Shown here piece after piece: positions 31,773 through 44,093 of a stretch of DNA of 64,000 nt (positions within the stretch are counted from its first letter, which is position 1; each line of letters begins with the position of its first letter). A program made the translations under genes and the position numbers. This stretch comes from Merluccius polli (lineage: Eukaryota > Chordata > Actinopteri > Gadiformes > Merlucciidae), in contig JAOPHQ010005417.1 in assembly GCA_030340625.1 (NCBI GenBank), positions 55,001 to 119,000 of the forward strand, written 5' to 3'. The notes under the pieces were generated by a model, which worked only from the letters and a program-made list of their open reading frames with translations, ran no database searches and was not told the DNA's origin.

Positions 31773-33175
31773 CATTTAGATTTTGTTTTTTGTTTTATTC
31801 GTTTAAGTGTTGAATTTACATAAGTCAGACATATGTTCTTCGAACATTTGCAAGGACCTGGTTAAAGTAAGCATTGGGAAATACTTCAGCAATCTGTTGG
31901 GAAAGGATCTAATGCACAAGCTAGTTTATTGATATAGTAAATTGGGAATTACTACACCAACGCCTAATGCTGTTATGCTGTGTTTAATACCTTAACTTGT
32001 TAGCTTTTTCCACCGCCGTGTCAAAACTACAGTGCCACCCCCGGGTGGTGCAGCAGTTACCCATCAAACAGCGGTTAAGTCGCTGGGAATGGTGGAAAGA
32101 GTGAACGGGACATTCAAGAAACTGACATTTCCGAGAAACAGAGTTTCAGAGCCAAAGGACGAACCACCAACCAGGGTGGAGAAAGGTGACCAGGTGTACC
32201 CGAAAGTGTTCAGGGGACAGTGGAGCGCCCCGACCTGATCAGGATGTGGTACATAGAGTGGTACCTGATTTCCTGGAGTTCAGCACCTGTGTCTAGGCGG
32301 ACATGGCACCTGTTTTACTTGAATATTAGTAAACACACAGTATGGGTCACGGTTGTCATTACAAGGCAGTTTAAATTCGGATGTGTTATGCTGTTCTCCC
32401 ATGATGAATTTCTTTGATGCTACTGGAATATGTTCTGACTACTGGTGATGAGTGGATCCGTGGGGAAGGCACACATGGGTACGTGTTAGTAACCTTGGCG
32501 TGTGGGCCTTGCCTATGGATCACAAGATGGGCATTGAATTCATGAACTGTCTGACCTGAGGTTGGCTACGGATACGGGTGATAACACTGTGATGATGTTT
32601 GAGAAACCTGCGTGCATGGAAACCACCTGAGCCATTGCATGCATGTCTACAGGGCGTTTTTTTAGTTCTATATAGGTTTACTATTCCTTATACCTGGAGG
32701 TATTGATTTTGGTTATACATGCATATAAGTATTAGAAGGGATTTCTTATGATGAAACTACTATGCATTTATTACTATGCCTCAAGATACTGTGATGATGG
32801 TATGACATATTGATTATATGATGTGATGATAATTTGTCTACTGTTTGTTGGCTACGGCCCATGTATTCTTTGAGACACACCAAGTTGAATGCCGTCCAAT
32901 TTAGAGATGCGACAGGTTTTCCTCCTTTATAGTGGGGGGTTTTCCCGAACTAAGTCGGTTGTTGATGTTGACCCACGGTAACCAAACCGTGGGGTTTTTT
33001 CTTTTTTCGCTTGAATTTATACTCACCATTTTTAGACCTTACATGATACATTGCATTATTAATTTATAGTATGGTCATCAGTGATGACCAAGGAGGGACT
33101 GTTGCGAATAAATAACATATGTATCAGCAGGCTGTAGTATCTGCACATAGCCACAAAGGAGTAGAAATAAATATA

Positions 33176-33672
33176 TTTATTTACGTGAATTGCGTAAGTT
33201 ACGCAATTTACGTAACTTACGCAAATTGCGTAAGTTATTTACGTGAATTGCGTAAATTACGCAATTTACGTAACTTACGCAAATTGCGTAAGTTATTTAC
33301 GTGAATTGCGTAAGTTACGCAATTTACGTAACTTACGCAAATTGCGTAAGTTATTTACGTGAATTGCGTAAATTACGCAATTTACGTAACTTACGCAAAT
33401 TGCGTAAGTTATTTACGTGAATTGCGTAAAGTACGCAATTCACGTAAATAACTTACGCAATTTGCGTAAGTTACGTAAATTGCGTAACTTGCGCAAAATG
33501 CGTAAGTTATAGCGTAAGTTACGTAAATTGCGTAACTTACGCAATTCACGTAAATAACTTACGCAATTTGCGTAAGTTACGTAAATTGCGTAACTTACGC
33601 AATTCACGTAAATAACTTACGTAATTTGCGTAAGTTACGTAAATTGCGTAACTTATTGCGTAAGTTACGCAA
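33176..33672. repeat. Palindromic satellite of about 58-bp units
   Basis: Units of 58 bp built from tacgtaa/gcgtaa words (for example ttacgcaatttacgtaactt) run forward for about four copies to roughly 33425, then in the reverse direction to about 33672. The whole block is thus one large inverted repeat with arms of about 245 bp. Related degenerate sequence flanks the 5' LTR at 27230-27275. Confidence 0.88.
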
Positions 33673-33929
33673 TAACATCTCAATATAATTAGGAATTATA
33701 GTACTATGTGTGCAAAACATCATGAATAATTTCTTAAAATTGAGCTGCACCCCCTTTTACACAACCCATGCCTTTTCATGAACTACATGAAAAGTAGATT
33801 GTAGATTCTAAATGTAATGTTAGACCATGCAAATTGCAATACAAATATTTGTTAAAATAATCATGTTTTATGTCAATATCCCCATAATGTCCCTGTTCCA
33901 AACTAAATGTTGCTAAGAAATCTTGTACC

Positions 33930-34985
33930 CTGTGAAACCTATTGTAAATTCAACTGTGTGTGCTCACTGTAAACACAAGAGGCACTAGAAAACCATATGC
34001 AGTGTTCCTTTTTTAAAAGCATAGTCAACAGTCTATATTTAGAAATAGAAAAAAACTACTCTGTCTCTCTATTGGCTACAGGTGGTCAATGTAAACGTGT
34101 GCTGCTAACCAGATGCTTTTAAACAGGTTAGTGCTGTATAACTGTCTCTCTGAATCTGAATCACAGGAAACCGCCGATTACCTTCCCTCTGCCCCCCGGG
34201 CCACAGGCAACCTTCTGTTTCCAGGTTACCGGACTTTCATCATTATTCATTCAAATGTACTATTACAGTATCACAGGTGCTTTTATCCAAAGTGACTTCC
34301 AGTGGTTACATGTCATTTAACATGTAATTTAGTAGCATGTAGGGGTTAGACAGTGAATACAGAGACAGGTCATTTAGTAGCATGTAGGGGTTAGACAGTG
34401 AATACAGAGACAGGTCATTTAGTAGCATGTAGGGGTAAGGGCATCTCAAATGTTTGCCTATACACATTTCAATAAAAAAGTATTAGAATAAAGTGTTGCC
34501 AAAGAAAATGATTGCAGCTCGCATTTATAATAATTCAAACACAAAATCACAAACCCTTTAGAGATTCAGTTAAAAGACACAGCCAATAGCTGCTTTTCCT
34601 AGTGGTATGCTATGAGCCGAGGTGCTGCTGCTCTGCACCGGCTACAACTACGTCTTCCCCTACCTGCGAGGGGACGCGCTGGGCCTGGAGGTCAGGAAGG
34701 AGCTGGTGAGCCCCTTGTACCGCTTCCTCCTGCCCCCCGCCTTTCCCTCGCTGTTCATCATCGGTGTCTGCAAACTCATCCTGCCCTTCCTCCACTCCCC
34801 CACTGGCGAGTGACACCCAGTGGGAGCTGATAAATTGAAACCCATAACCCTAACCCCCCCCCCCCCCCCGGCAGGGTTGGAGGAGGACGGTGTGTTGTGT
34901 GTGAGCTGGTGCAGTATTGGGTGCTAGGGGTTAACTGGTCTGGTCCTGAGAAGTAGAGGATGTTGTAACGATAAACTCAATAACT
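33930..34985 (+). pseudogene. Broken duplicate of the fmo 3' half
   Basis: This is a second copy of fmo introns 5-6 and exons 6-8 (compare 21505-24085). The exon 6 copy (about 34145-34225) has lost its acceptor and about 24 internal bases. The exon 7 copy (about 34615-34795) is almost identical to the gene but has lost its first bases and acceptor. It is fused directly to the last bases of exon 8 at about 34800 (cactggcgagtgacacc), so most of exon 8 is deleted. A poly-C run replaces the P2Y fragment present after the real gene. It cannot make an FMO protein. The very high identity of the exon 7 part points to a recent duplication or gene conversion. Confidence 0.92.
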
Positions 34986-36286
34986 GTGAACAATCCAGAA
35001 GAGAGAGATGAGGAATGATTTTATACATTATAAGACGACATGAGTCCTGGTACACACAAATAGGATGAAAATAAACAATGTTATATTTATTTTAATTGTA
35101 TATCTCATTGTGTTTTCTCAAAGGATTTAAAGATATTTACAGGTAAAATCAAATTTAAAATTTAAATTAATAGCTGTTTAAATAGTATTTCAAGAGTTTT
35201 TCTGCATTGTTCTTTGACGTATCATTCAGACTTCATCATTACACAATAATATTTAATACATATACAATATTATATCACTTCGATCATTGATTATCATCAG
35301 GGTGCATCCATAACTTTAGGTGTTATACGGTCATTTTTATGATACTGTATATGGAATCAATGTATACTTTTTCAATGTTTCATAAAAGGCTGACATTTCG
35401 AGTAGTCCGTATTTTATTGTGGTAGTAAACAATTATAACATGTCGTAGTAGTAGTAGTCATAATAGAAGTAGTAGCAGTAGTCGTAGACGTAGTAGTAGT
35501 AAACAATGCCCTGCTTCCACAACCCAGTATTAGACAAAACCAGTCACATGATCATCAAGATAATTATATAACAATACAATGTACAGAAATGACATTGAAT
35601 AATGTCACATTTTAGTACCAGAGTGGCTGTCCTTGTTCTCTGTGCATACGCAGCCATGCTCAAGAGAAGTGACTCAGCAGGACTGTATGTGTGTGTTTTA
35701 TGAATAAACTGGCGGTGTCTCCTCCAGATGGACAGATATATTATTAACTTGGCTAATAATTGCGGTCTCTATTGGGCTTTAGAACAACATATGTAAACCA
35801 TAAACAAGGCACAGAGCCAACAAAGGCGGTACTGACCGGGGACTTGCAAACTAAAGTTATGAACTCCAGGTAAACTAGAGGAGCGATGAAAAGATGTCCA
35901 CATTTTAACACACTGGGCTTCAAATATGAACCCTACACGATACACTCTTGAAGCAGAAATATCAATCTGTTATGCCATCAGAAAAGACTTGCCTGTTTAG
36001 ATGGTGCCTGTTCTTAAATCAAATTCCACAAGTTTGCATGAATTAAACATACAGTGTGCCTGTTAAAGGACCACACAAATCAATCTTCTACAGTATCGGA
36101 AACATACCATCTCCGCTAAAGCAAATGATGCTGAGCTACCATGACTGTATCTATTTTATTTAGGGTGTTATTGACTCACACTCAAGGCTATCACTAACGG
36201 TGTCCTAATGAGCCAGTAAATAAACCTTTGCTTTCTCATACCTGCAGCATAAGCTACGTCGCGTCATCTCATGGAGCAGAATCCTC
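34986..36286. other. Noncoding, P2Y receptor 3' side
   Basis: No gene was seen. It has a (gta)n-like tract near 35440-35505. A poly(A) signal for the minus strand (AATAAA, 36155-36160) lies about 130 bp past the receptor stop. Confidence 0.5.
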
Positions 36287-38401
36287 TTAGAAGATAACCC
36301 TGGAAGACTTGGATTCATTCTCCACTCTCAGCTCTCTCTCCCCCCCCTCCTCCGCCTCTGGCTCCTCTTCCCCGCCCCCCTCTCTCTTCAGGATCTTCAG
36401 GGGCCACCAGAGGGTGCCGTTGCGGCGGTCGGGGCGTGGCCCCGCGGTGGGCCCCTTGGCCGAGCAGCAGGGCGGGCCCTTGTCTCCCGTCAGGAAGTAG
36501 AGCAGCGCGTTGAGCCAGGCGTTGCAGGAGGCCAGTGGCCGCGTCACCTTGTAGCAGATGGACACGGCCTTCATGGCGTTGCAGCCGCCCCCCCCCGCCC
36601 GCCGCAGCAGCAGGAACAGCGTCCGCGTCACGTGGAACGGCAGGAAGCAGAGTGCGAACAGCAGCGTGATGGTCACGATGGTCTTGATGGACTTGCGCCG
36701 CCTGCGGATGTAGTGGGAGTGCTGGGAGCCCGAGATGGACACGGAGGTCCTCTCTCTGGCGCCGTCCGACCCCAGCCCCCCGTCCCCCACCACCCCGTCC
36801 TCGTAGCCGCCCATGGAGCTGGGCGGCGAGCGCAGCGTCCGGAAGATGGTCCGCACCACCTGGGAGTAGCACCACGCGATGATGATGAAGGGCACGAAGA
36901 AGCCCAGCAGGTGGAGCACCATGCCGTAGGGGACGTAATCGGCGAACTCCTGGTCAATGGCGTCGTCCCAGCAGTTGACGTAGCCATGGGACTCGTCCTC
37001 CGGTAGCCCGGTGCCGTTGCCCCCCGAGGCCCCTGCCGCCTCGCCCAGGTCTCCCCGGACGACGAAGCCGGTCTGAGCGAAGCGGAAGATGGGGCAGGTG
37101 AGGATGAAGACCACCAGCCACACCAGCGCACAGGTGCTCTTCACGGCCCGCTTGCTCTCCATGGTGATGGTTCTCATGGGATGGCAGATGCCCAGGTACC
37201 TAGGGACACCGCAAGGGACAATGGTTGTTGGGTTGAGTGCTGAATTAAAAGGGGGAATGGATTCGTTCAAACAACTTTCTTTATTGAAAGTTATTGGTCG
37301 AACACACTGCCAACTGCTAATAAAAAAAGGACTGTTTTGCTTTCAAAATAAAAGCGGATGCAGGATACAGCTCCGATTCTCAGACCGTGTGAACGGCTGT
37401 CGAAGTGCGAGGCACCGCAGCCAGAATGTCACGGCAAACTCACATTCTTTCAATCTTCTGACTCACCCGATTACTCCTCTGTTAATTATTCATCACGATT
37501 CTTGTTCTTCTCAGTTCAGACCTAGAAGGACATTACATTGGTAGATAGGAACTACTTAAAATAACCCTGAATTCATCTAGTGACTGCCTGCTGGACAGTG
37601 TAGCGACAGGACAGCAGAGTTGAAACAGTAGAAGACAAAGGAAAAGCAGCAAGAGTAGGACAATATACATAGGGTATAGGCTGTCTTCTTCTATTGCATG
37701 TATGTATGATCTTGTTCATGACTTGTACAGTCACATTTGCAGGCACAAACATCAAAGGACACAAAGAAACACAAACCAAAGAGAGGTTCTCACGGTCTAA
37801 ACTATTTAGGTGTGACGTAAGGAAGAACAAGTTAAAACCGAAAGAGGTTCTCACGGCCTAAAAGTCAAGAAGGTTATATAATCCCTGATAATATTATTAC
37901 TATCAGGATTCATTTTTCCACGACAGGTTCTCACCGGTGGACGGAGATGCAGGTGAGGAAGAAGATGGAGCAGTAGAGGTTGAAGTAGAACAGGAAGCGC
38001 ACCAGGCGGCACATGAAGTCCCCGAACACCCAGCGGTCGTGCAGCACGTAGCTGGCCACCAGGAAGGGCAGCGACAGGCCGTACATCAGGTCCGTGGTGG
38101 CCAGGTTCACCATGTAGATCAGAGAGGTGTTCCAGCGACGCCCTCCTCCGCCGCCGTTGCCGCGGCGACGGCAGCCGCCGTGGTGCCGGCAGGAGCGCAG
38201 CAGCACCACCGAGTTGAGCGTCAGGCTGAAGAGGAAGGTGAGCGAGTAACAGACGGGGAGGAAGACGTACTTGTAGGACTCGTCGATGCTGCAGGCGGAG
38301 GAGGAGGAGGAGGCGGAGGGGGAGGTGGGTGCGGCCGGTGAGGTGATGGAGGCTGCGGGGGCCAGCGCTGCGGTGATGTTGGAGGCTCTGGTCATCCCCA
38401 T
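36287..38401 (-). CDS. P2Y-type nucleotide receptor (P2RY2/4-like GPCR)
   Basis: Two coding exons, 38401-37935 and 37199-36287, are joined in phase inside the Arg codon of SVHR|YLG and give 459 residues. Marks of a P2Y receptor: N-glycosylation site NIT at residue 8, TM2 YMVNLATTDLMYGLSLPF, TM3 LVRFLFYFNLYCSIFFLTC ending in SVHR, YLGICHPM, TM6 FALCFLPFHVTR (HxxR) and TM7 YKVTRPLAS (KxxR). The HxxR and KxxR residues bind nucleotide phosphates in P2Y1-like receptors. It is longer than usual (about 330-380) because of a Gly/Arg-rich insert in intracellular loop 1 and long loop 3 and tail. The TM7 motif reads NALLY instead of D/NPxxY. It should sit in the plasma membrane and couple to G proteins. 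P2RY2/4-like is the best guess; the exact orthologue is not settled. Confidence 0.9.
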
Positions 38402-38509
38402 CGTCCACTGGCTGTTCTGGACTGTCCTGGATCGTCACATCCTCCTCTGGGCTCTACTGGGCTCCCTGGATGCAAGACAAGACTATAGACATCAAAACTA
38501 GGATGTCCT

Positions 38510-38650
38510 GATGTAAATCTGTCTATCGATCTCTATCAATCTATCTATCTCTATCGATCTATCTATCTATCTATCTATTGATCTATTGATCTATTGATCT
38601 ATTGATCTATCGATCTATCCATCGATCTATCCATCGATCTATCTGTGTTT
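38510..38650. repeat. (ATCT)n/(GATCTATT)n microsatellite
   Basis: A compound tetranucleotide tract lies just upstream of the P2Y receptor first exon on its promoter side. Confidence 0.9.
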
Positions 38651-39470
38651 TTGTCTGTTGCTGCATTTCAGACCATGTCATATGTGGTCGGGTACGAGTG
38701 AGAGCTCTGTGACAAGAAACTAGAGAATAAGTCATTCACTAGGAAACGCTCATCAACGATGTGCTATAGTGTTTTGCTGATGTGGCATAAGTCTCGCTCA
38801 GTTAGCCATGCAATCATTAACAGCGTCCTTTTTCCGGAAACCCCACTTTTGTTCATAGTATGTTCCAGATAATAACTATGGTTAGATTCAAGTCCATTTC
38901 ACCCAGCGCATGAATGAATGGGAACCTGCTCACTCACAATCAGTTAAAATACTGTCGCACACCCCTTACACAATCAGAGTTGCTGACAAAAGAACAAAAG
39001 TTTTATTATGCTTTCAAACTTTTTCCACTGGAATCAATGTCTTATAACCATACGCCATTAATGTTTAGTTTGATGTGAGCTGTGCACAAAGTCCAACAAG
39101 ACAAATGGCTTAATGTGCTCAGTGCTCATCACATTAATCTATGAGCTGTTAACCTCTTGATGGTCAGATGGACCGAAGACCCTGGTGATAACACATTTCC
39201 GCAATTTCCACAGAAAACGACCTTTTAAAGAACACAAAGGTTCAGGCTGTCCTGTTAAGATGTGTAAAGGGTCGATTGCCGTTTAAAGCGCCTGGGCCAG
39301 GAGGGGAAGGTCTCGGACCACTGCTATGCCCTTCAGCGGTTCTGTGAATAATTGATGAGCATTCATTCAGTACCAACTGCAGGAGAGTAACCCAATACAG
39401 GCTGCAGGGATGGAGCCTCTGCAGCACAGCAACGGATTCCACAAGACAAGAGATGCTTTAATCAAAACAC
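38651..39470. other. Noncoding
   Basis: No gene or clear repeat was recognised. Confidence 0.4.
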
Positions 39471-39474
39471 CAGT

Positions 39475-39850
39475 CCAGATAGGCCCAGATAGGTCCAGAT
39501 AGGCCCTGATAGGTCCAGATAGGCCCAGATAGGTCCAGATAGGCCCCGATAGGTCCAGATAGGTCCAGATAGGCCCAGATAGACCCAGATAGGTCTAGAT
39601 CGGCCCAGATAGGCCCCGATATGCCCCGATAGGTCCAGAGCGGCCCAGATAGGCCCATATAGGTCCAGATAGGCCCCGATAGGTCCAGATAGGTCCAGAT
39701 AGGCCCAGATAGACCCAGATAGGTCTAGATCGGCCCAGATAGGCCCCGATATGCCCCGATAGGTCCAGAGCGGCCCAGATAGGCCCATATAGGTCCAGAT
39801 AGGTCCAGATAGGTCCAGATAGGACCAGATAGGTCCAGATAGGACCAGAC
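39475..39850. repeat. 10-bp-based minisatellite
   Basis: Dozens of variants of aggtccagat/aggcccagat. They are grouped in a higher-order repeat of about 130 bp (39540-39660 repeats at 39670-39790). Long minus-strand open frames here are artefacts. Confidence 0.92.
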
Positions 39851-40416
39851 TAGCCTACTGGAGGCCTTTTAACCCATGGCTCTGTGGGCTGGCTGGAGAT
39901 GGTGAACATGGAAACAAGTTTTGAATCTGAAATTCAGTAGCAGCATCACTTTATTATCGTAAGCCTGTTATTGTATTACGAGTAGGCCTCTAATGGAGGA
40001 GTATTAATATCGTAATGGGATGCGTGGATGTAGCTTTTATAAATGCAATCAGGTCAGCCCACTGCCCTCTGTAGCAGCTCATCCTTTAATGTGTGTTTTC
40101 TTCTCGTTTTTAGCGTTGACGTTTAGTGGCCCTGTTTGTGGTTAGTTAGTATAAATCTCTTGAAGATTTATACTCAAGAAGCGTGGACACTGGGTCCCAA
40201 ATAGTCTCGTAATGTAATGTACTTACCGGGTCTGGGAGGAATGGCCCACTTTATATTCAGGTCACTTCAAGTCTTCGTCAAAGTAGAAACTTTTCCCTTT
40301 CCAAGGTAGAAAGTCCTCCTATAACGAATGGCAGTGATTTTATTATATATATCCCCCCCCCCTCCCCTCCCCTCCCTCCTCCTCCCTCTAAGCACTTCCT
40401 TCGGTATAAGCGTGTG

Positions 40417-40494
40417 ATGTCCGACCAAGTGGATCAATTAATCCTCCTTTCCCACTTGCTGCTGCTGTCCGTGTTTCTCGCCGGCCATCAGCAG
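40417..40494 (+). CDS. Possible first coding exon with a signal-peptide-like start
   Basis: ATG at 40417 opens MSDQVDQLILLSHLLLLSVF, about 26 residues with a hydrophobic core, and meets a good donor (cagcag|gtaggt) at 40495. A CpG-rich patch (about 40560-40690) follows. No further plus-strand exon was recognised, so it may be chance or the start of an unrecognised gene. Low confidence. Confidence 0.25.
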
Positions 40495-40694
40495 GTAGGT
40501 CCTCTCTCTCCCTCCTCCCCGCCGCTCTGCTCTGTTTGTTCTCCTCATCATTCCCCCCCCTGCGTTAGTGGCTCGCGCTGCTTCATTAGCGGCGCGCGGA
40601 TTGGTTACGCGTTGTTACGCGCGCGCCAGGCGCGAGCGGACCCTTTGGGAGCTGTTTATTGAGGCGCGCGGCGGCGGCGGCGGCGGCGCAGCGA

Positions 40695-43213
40695 TGGTAT
40701 GAATAAACACAGTGACGACATGGGACAATAAAGAGTCTGACTTTTATTAAATACAAAATAATGGTTTTGCAGGGGGAAAAAGTTCCCTAATGGCGAAAAG
40801 AGTGGCCCTCATATGACAAACATGTACAACTTGGACCACGTAGGCTAAAGGATGCAGCAGCGTCATGGTTTCCCATGTTAGTCGATGTTGTTATGAACAC
40901 ATTTTAATGAAAGATTAAAGAGTCATTTTTGAGGCACTGAGTTGGATTCATAGTCCATATAAATGTGTCTAAACGAGCATTAAAGTTAAGGTCACTTGCG
41001 TTTATTCATATGACAACAGCGATACCATGCCTATTGCATTGTTTTTACACATAATGTATATTTCTGATCATTCCCTTTACATAGCCTACAAAAATAAATA
41101 CTAGTTATACAGTGGCACCATATTCCATAACCTTAAATAAAGCATGAAAGACAATAAAGTTAACTTCCCGGAGATCTGCAATTATATTTTGTTTAGGTAA
41201 TGATTTTGAATCATGGACTCTCATAATAAACCATTCATTACTGGAATCTATATCCATATTCTTTACTTGAGTAGAGGTTACCGTTTTTATATATTCTCAT
41301 TAAATCATAATAAACATAAACATCCTAAAGCCCAGTAAAACATAATTTGTGTAACTGTATTATACTATATTGTGTGGCCTAAACTTATATAAGACATATA
41401 TAAGTGAAATACATTAAACTTCAAGATGTGTTATTATCTAAGCTATGTCTCTTTATGTAGTCTATAAGAACAAAGTGAAATATAGTGAAATATAGGTTAA
41501 TGCAAGGTCATCGCACATTCACATCCATTTTAATCAAATGACAGTCTAGATGTATAGGACTGATGGCCAGACTCCTCATTTTCCCATGATGTGTAATAAA
41601 TAGCTGTTTACTGCAGAGATTGCATTGTAACGCCTGTTGACTCACAGTGTAGAAGTCATTGGATGGGTGTGTCTGTGCCTAATGAATACCTCCCATGTGT
41701 GGCAATATTCACAACTTTTTAAAAGAGACTTACTGTATATTGGGGTCTGGTTTTCTCATGTGACACACTTCTATCCATGGTGGGTATAACACTGTAGAGT
41801 AACTTTGTTGTTCTTTACACTTAACAAACTACTAATTAACATTAAAGTATAATAATAATAAAAGCAATAATGGCTTTCAGAAATGAGTGCCTAAATGGGT
41901 AAAGTAAATGTGATTGTACTGGTTGTTGCGTCTCCCACCGAACACTGTTCTGTCCCTCCCAGTGGTTTGGTGTGTTTGGTGGGTTCCTGCATATATGCCA
42001 TATATATAAGTCCTGGCAATTATGCATATTATAATTAATGACAAATACATGAATTGTAAGAAAAATAAAAACAAAACACAAGCTGCTGCCTTTTTATATC
42101 AATAGACTGTTATTGCCATTCTCTGGGAGAGAACAAAATGATTCCCTTTGTCATGTTTTTTTTTTTTGCTTTATATTATCACTCCTTCACTCTGTCCTGT
42201 CCTGCACAAACATTTCAGTTACTCATTATTCCTATTTCAATCTATTTCCCTCAATTCCTGTAATATCACTTCCTGATTAAGAACAAACAAAGAGTTTGAA
42301 GCATAGCTTATTAGTCAGAGCACGGCACACTGGCATGTGTCTCTGAATATCTAGATACTCAGCATCCACACTGTGGATAACCCCGGAGTTGCTCAGCAAG
42401 TAGAGCAAGGTACTTACACTTCAGCGGTTAGACGCTCCGCTCCGCTCTAGCTGAGCGGGTGGAGTATGGTGCAATTTAACCGTATGTTTCCGTCTCTGTA
42501 TATCTCATGATGTAGAGCATGGTGTTAAAGGCGTTTAGCTCCGCAGTTATGGTCCCAAGCTGGCCTATCAGGCTAAAGATGGAGGAGGAGTCAACAGTTC
42601 ATCCAATAGGGTTGACCTTTGTCCTCCACGTGCATATATACTTCTTTTTTTTGTTTGTTAATTAAATGTCTTGCTAAAGTGTGCAAAGTATCCAATATTA
42701 ATACGACAAAGTCCAGTCCATTTCCACTTGTGTGTATGGGCAACATGACCCATACGAGTAAGTGTAAGCAACATTGCTGCTAGCAACGCTATTCCGTCCT
42801 TCCCGTTTCCTTTCACCTCCACTGGGTTTCTGGTGTCTGTGTCACTTTGTGCCCTACGCCCACTTTGAGGCTCGGGATATCCAAATGAGGCCACATCCGC
42901 TCTACTCAATACTGTGGCAACGTCACTTCCTGTTTCACAACACTGAAACAGTATCACAACATACGTTTTCCGTTCCTGAAGCGTGGATCATTGTCATGCC
43001 GGGCAAAGGCCGGCACATTTTGAGCCGCGTGTTTTAGAGCCATGATTTGCTGATACAAACAAAACCCCCAGGACCAATTGGAGAGGAGAATGCGACGGGA
43101 CCAATAGGAGTCTCCGTCCCCGGGGTTTTGTCCTCATGGTGCTTCCTGGGCCACTCAGAACCTCCATGCAGGTAGTTGCAGAAGCGTGTCGGCGGTCAGG
43201 TCCTAGTCCTGCG
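40695..43213. other. AT-rich intergenic region
   Basis: Nothing was recognised with confidence. At 42387-42590 there are tRNA-like words (gctcagcaagtagagcaagg) that may be SINE debris. Confidence 0.4.
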
Positions 43214-43346
43214 TTATGTCAGGTCCTGCACATCTAGCAGCATGGCGTCCTGCTTGGTCCTTAACTGGTCTCTCACCAGCAGCTGAGACACCAGCTCTGA
43301 GCTCAGCTCTGGAGAGGGAAGATACACACGTGTGCACACACGCATG

Positions 43347-43377
<31 letters not shown>

Positions 43378-43892
43378 GCACACACACACGCACACACACA
43401 TACACACACACACAAACAATACATTGTTACACTTAAAAGCCCAGTCCCAAAATTATCCGCCCTGACTACATTAATCAGCCGTGATATCACAGCCCTTAGA
43501 AATAAATACTCAGATGCCTTTATCCAAAGCAACTTACAGTGGTATATTTGTTTAGATACATGTCATTAAGGAGCAGGTATTAGGGCATCTTGTTTAAGGA
43601 TGCCTACAGGTACACTGCCAACATTGGGGTTTGAACCCCAGTAGGCTCATCTTTGGGGAAGGAGGTTTTGGTGACAGGATTGGCTGAGATTTTTCTGGTA
43701 ATGTGTTAGCCTTGCATTATGTATGTGCAGTGCATGAGTCATACAGCTAGATGTGTGCTAGGACCACATTGAGTTGATTTGCTTCTCATGTATGGAGTTT
43801 AATTTCACTCTAAAGTATTGAAAGTATAGTGTAAAGTATAAAAAGTGTGTGTGTGCACGTGCTTTTGTGTGTGTGTGTGTGTGTGTGCGGTG

Positions 43893-43931
<39 letters not shown>

Positions 43932-44056
43932 ACCATGTATGTCTTGTTGGAGGGATGCCTCCAGGGCCCTCAGCTGTTGCAGGGAGCAGTTGTGCAGTTC
44001 AGATAGTTCCAGATGCTTCCGCTTGGCCACAACACTACTGCTGGCTAGCTGCTAGA

Positions 44057-44093
<37 letters not shown>

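Larger units (their letters stand above)
27276..33175 (+). mobile_element. Decayed LTR retroelement with tRNA-Trp-type primer site
   Basis: The 5' LTR (27276-27670) starts TGTTGCG, ends CCCCACA, and has AATAAA at 27608-27613. It is followed at 27674 by tggtgactatccgacgtgat, close to the tRNA-Trp primer site, with a small indel. The interior (27671-33099) is almost free of open frames. Only 32032-32238 keeps an integrase-end-like stretch (GMVERVNGTFK, then VEKGDQVYPKVFRGQW). The 3' LTR starts at 33100 after a purine tract (aaggagggac) and is cut off after about 75 bp where a satellite begins. A solo LTR of the same family lies at 5855-6242. It resembles an endogenous-retrovirus or Gypsy-type element; its coding genes are lost or unreadable, so its clade is unsure. 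Confidence 0.8.

Noticed and set aside
31440..33672. CRISPR-like regularly spaced repeats
   Set aside because: Units are contiguous tandem copies without unique spacers, in a eukaryotic genome.
36315..37131. Alternative open frames overlapping the P2Y receptor exon 2
   Set aside because: GC-rich shadow frames; the GPCR frame has all seven-helix motifs and correct splicing.
39458..39788. 108-residue minus-strand frame of SGPIWAYLDL repeats
   Set aside because: Product of the 10-bp minisatellite lacking stops in one frame.
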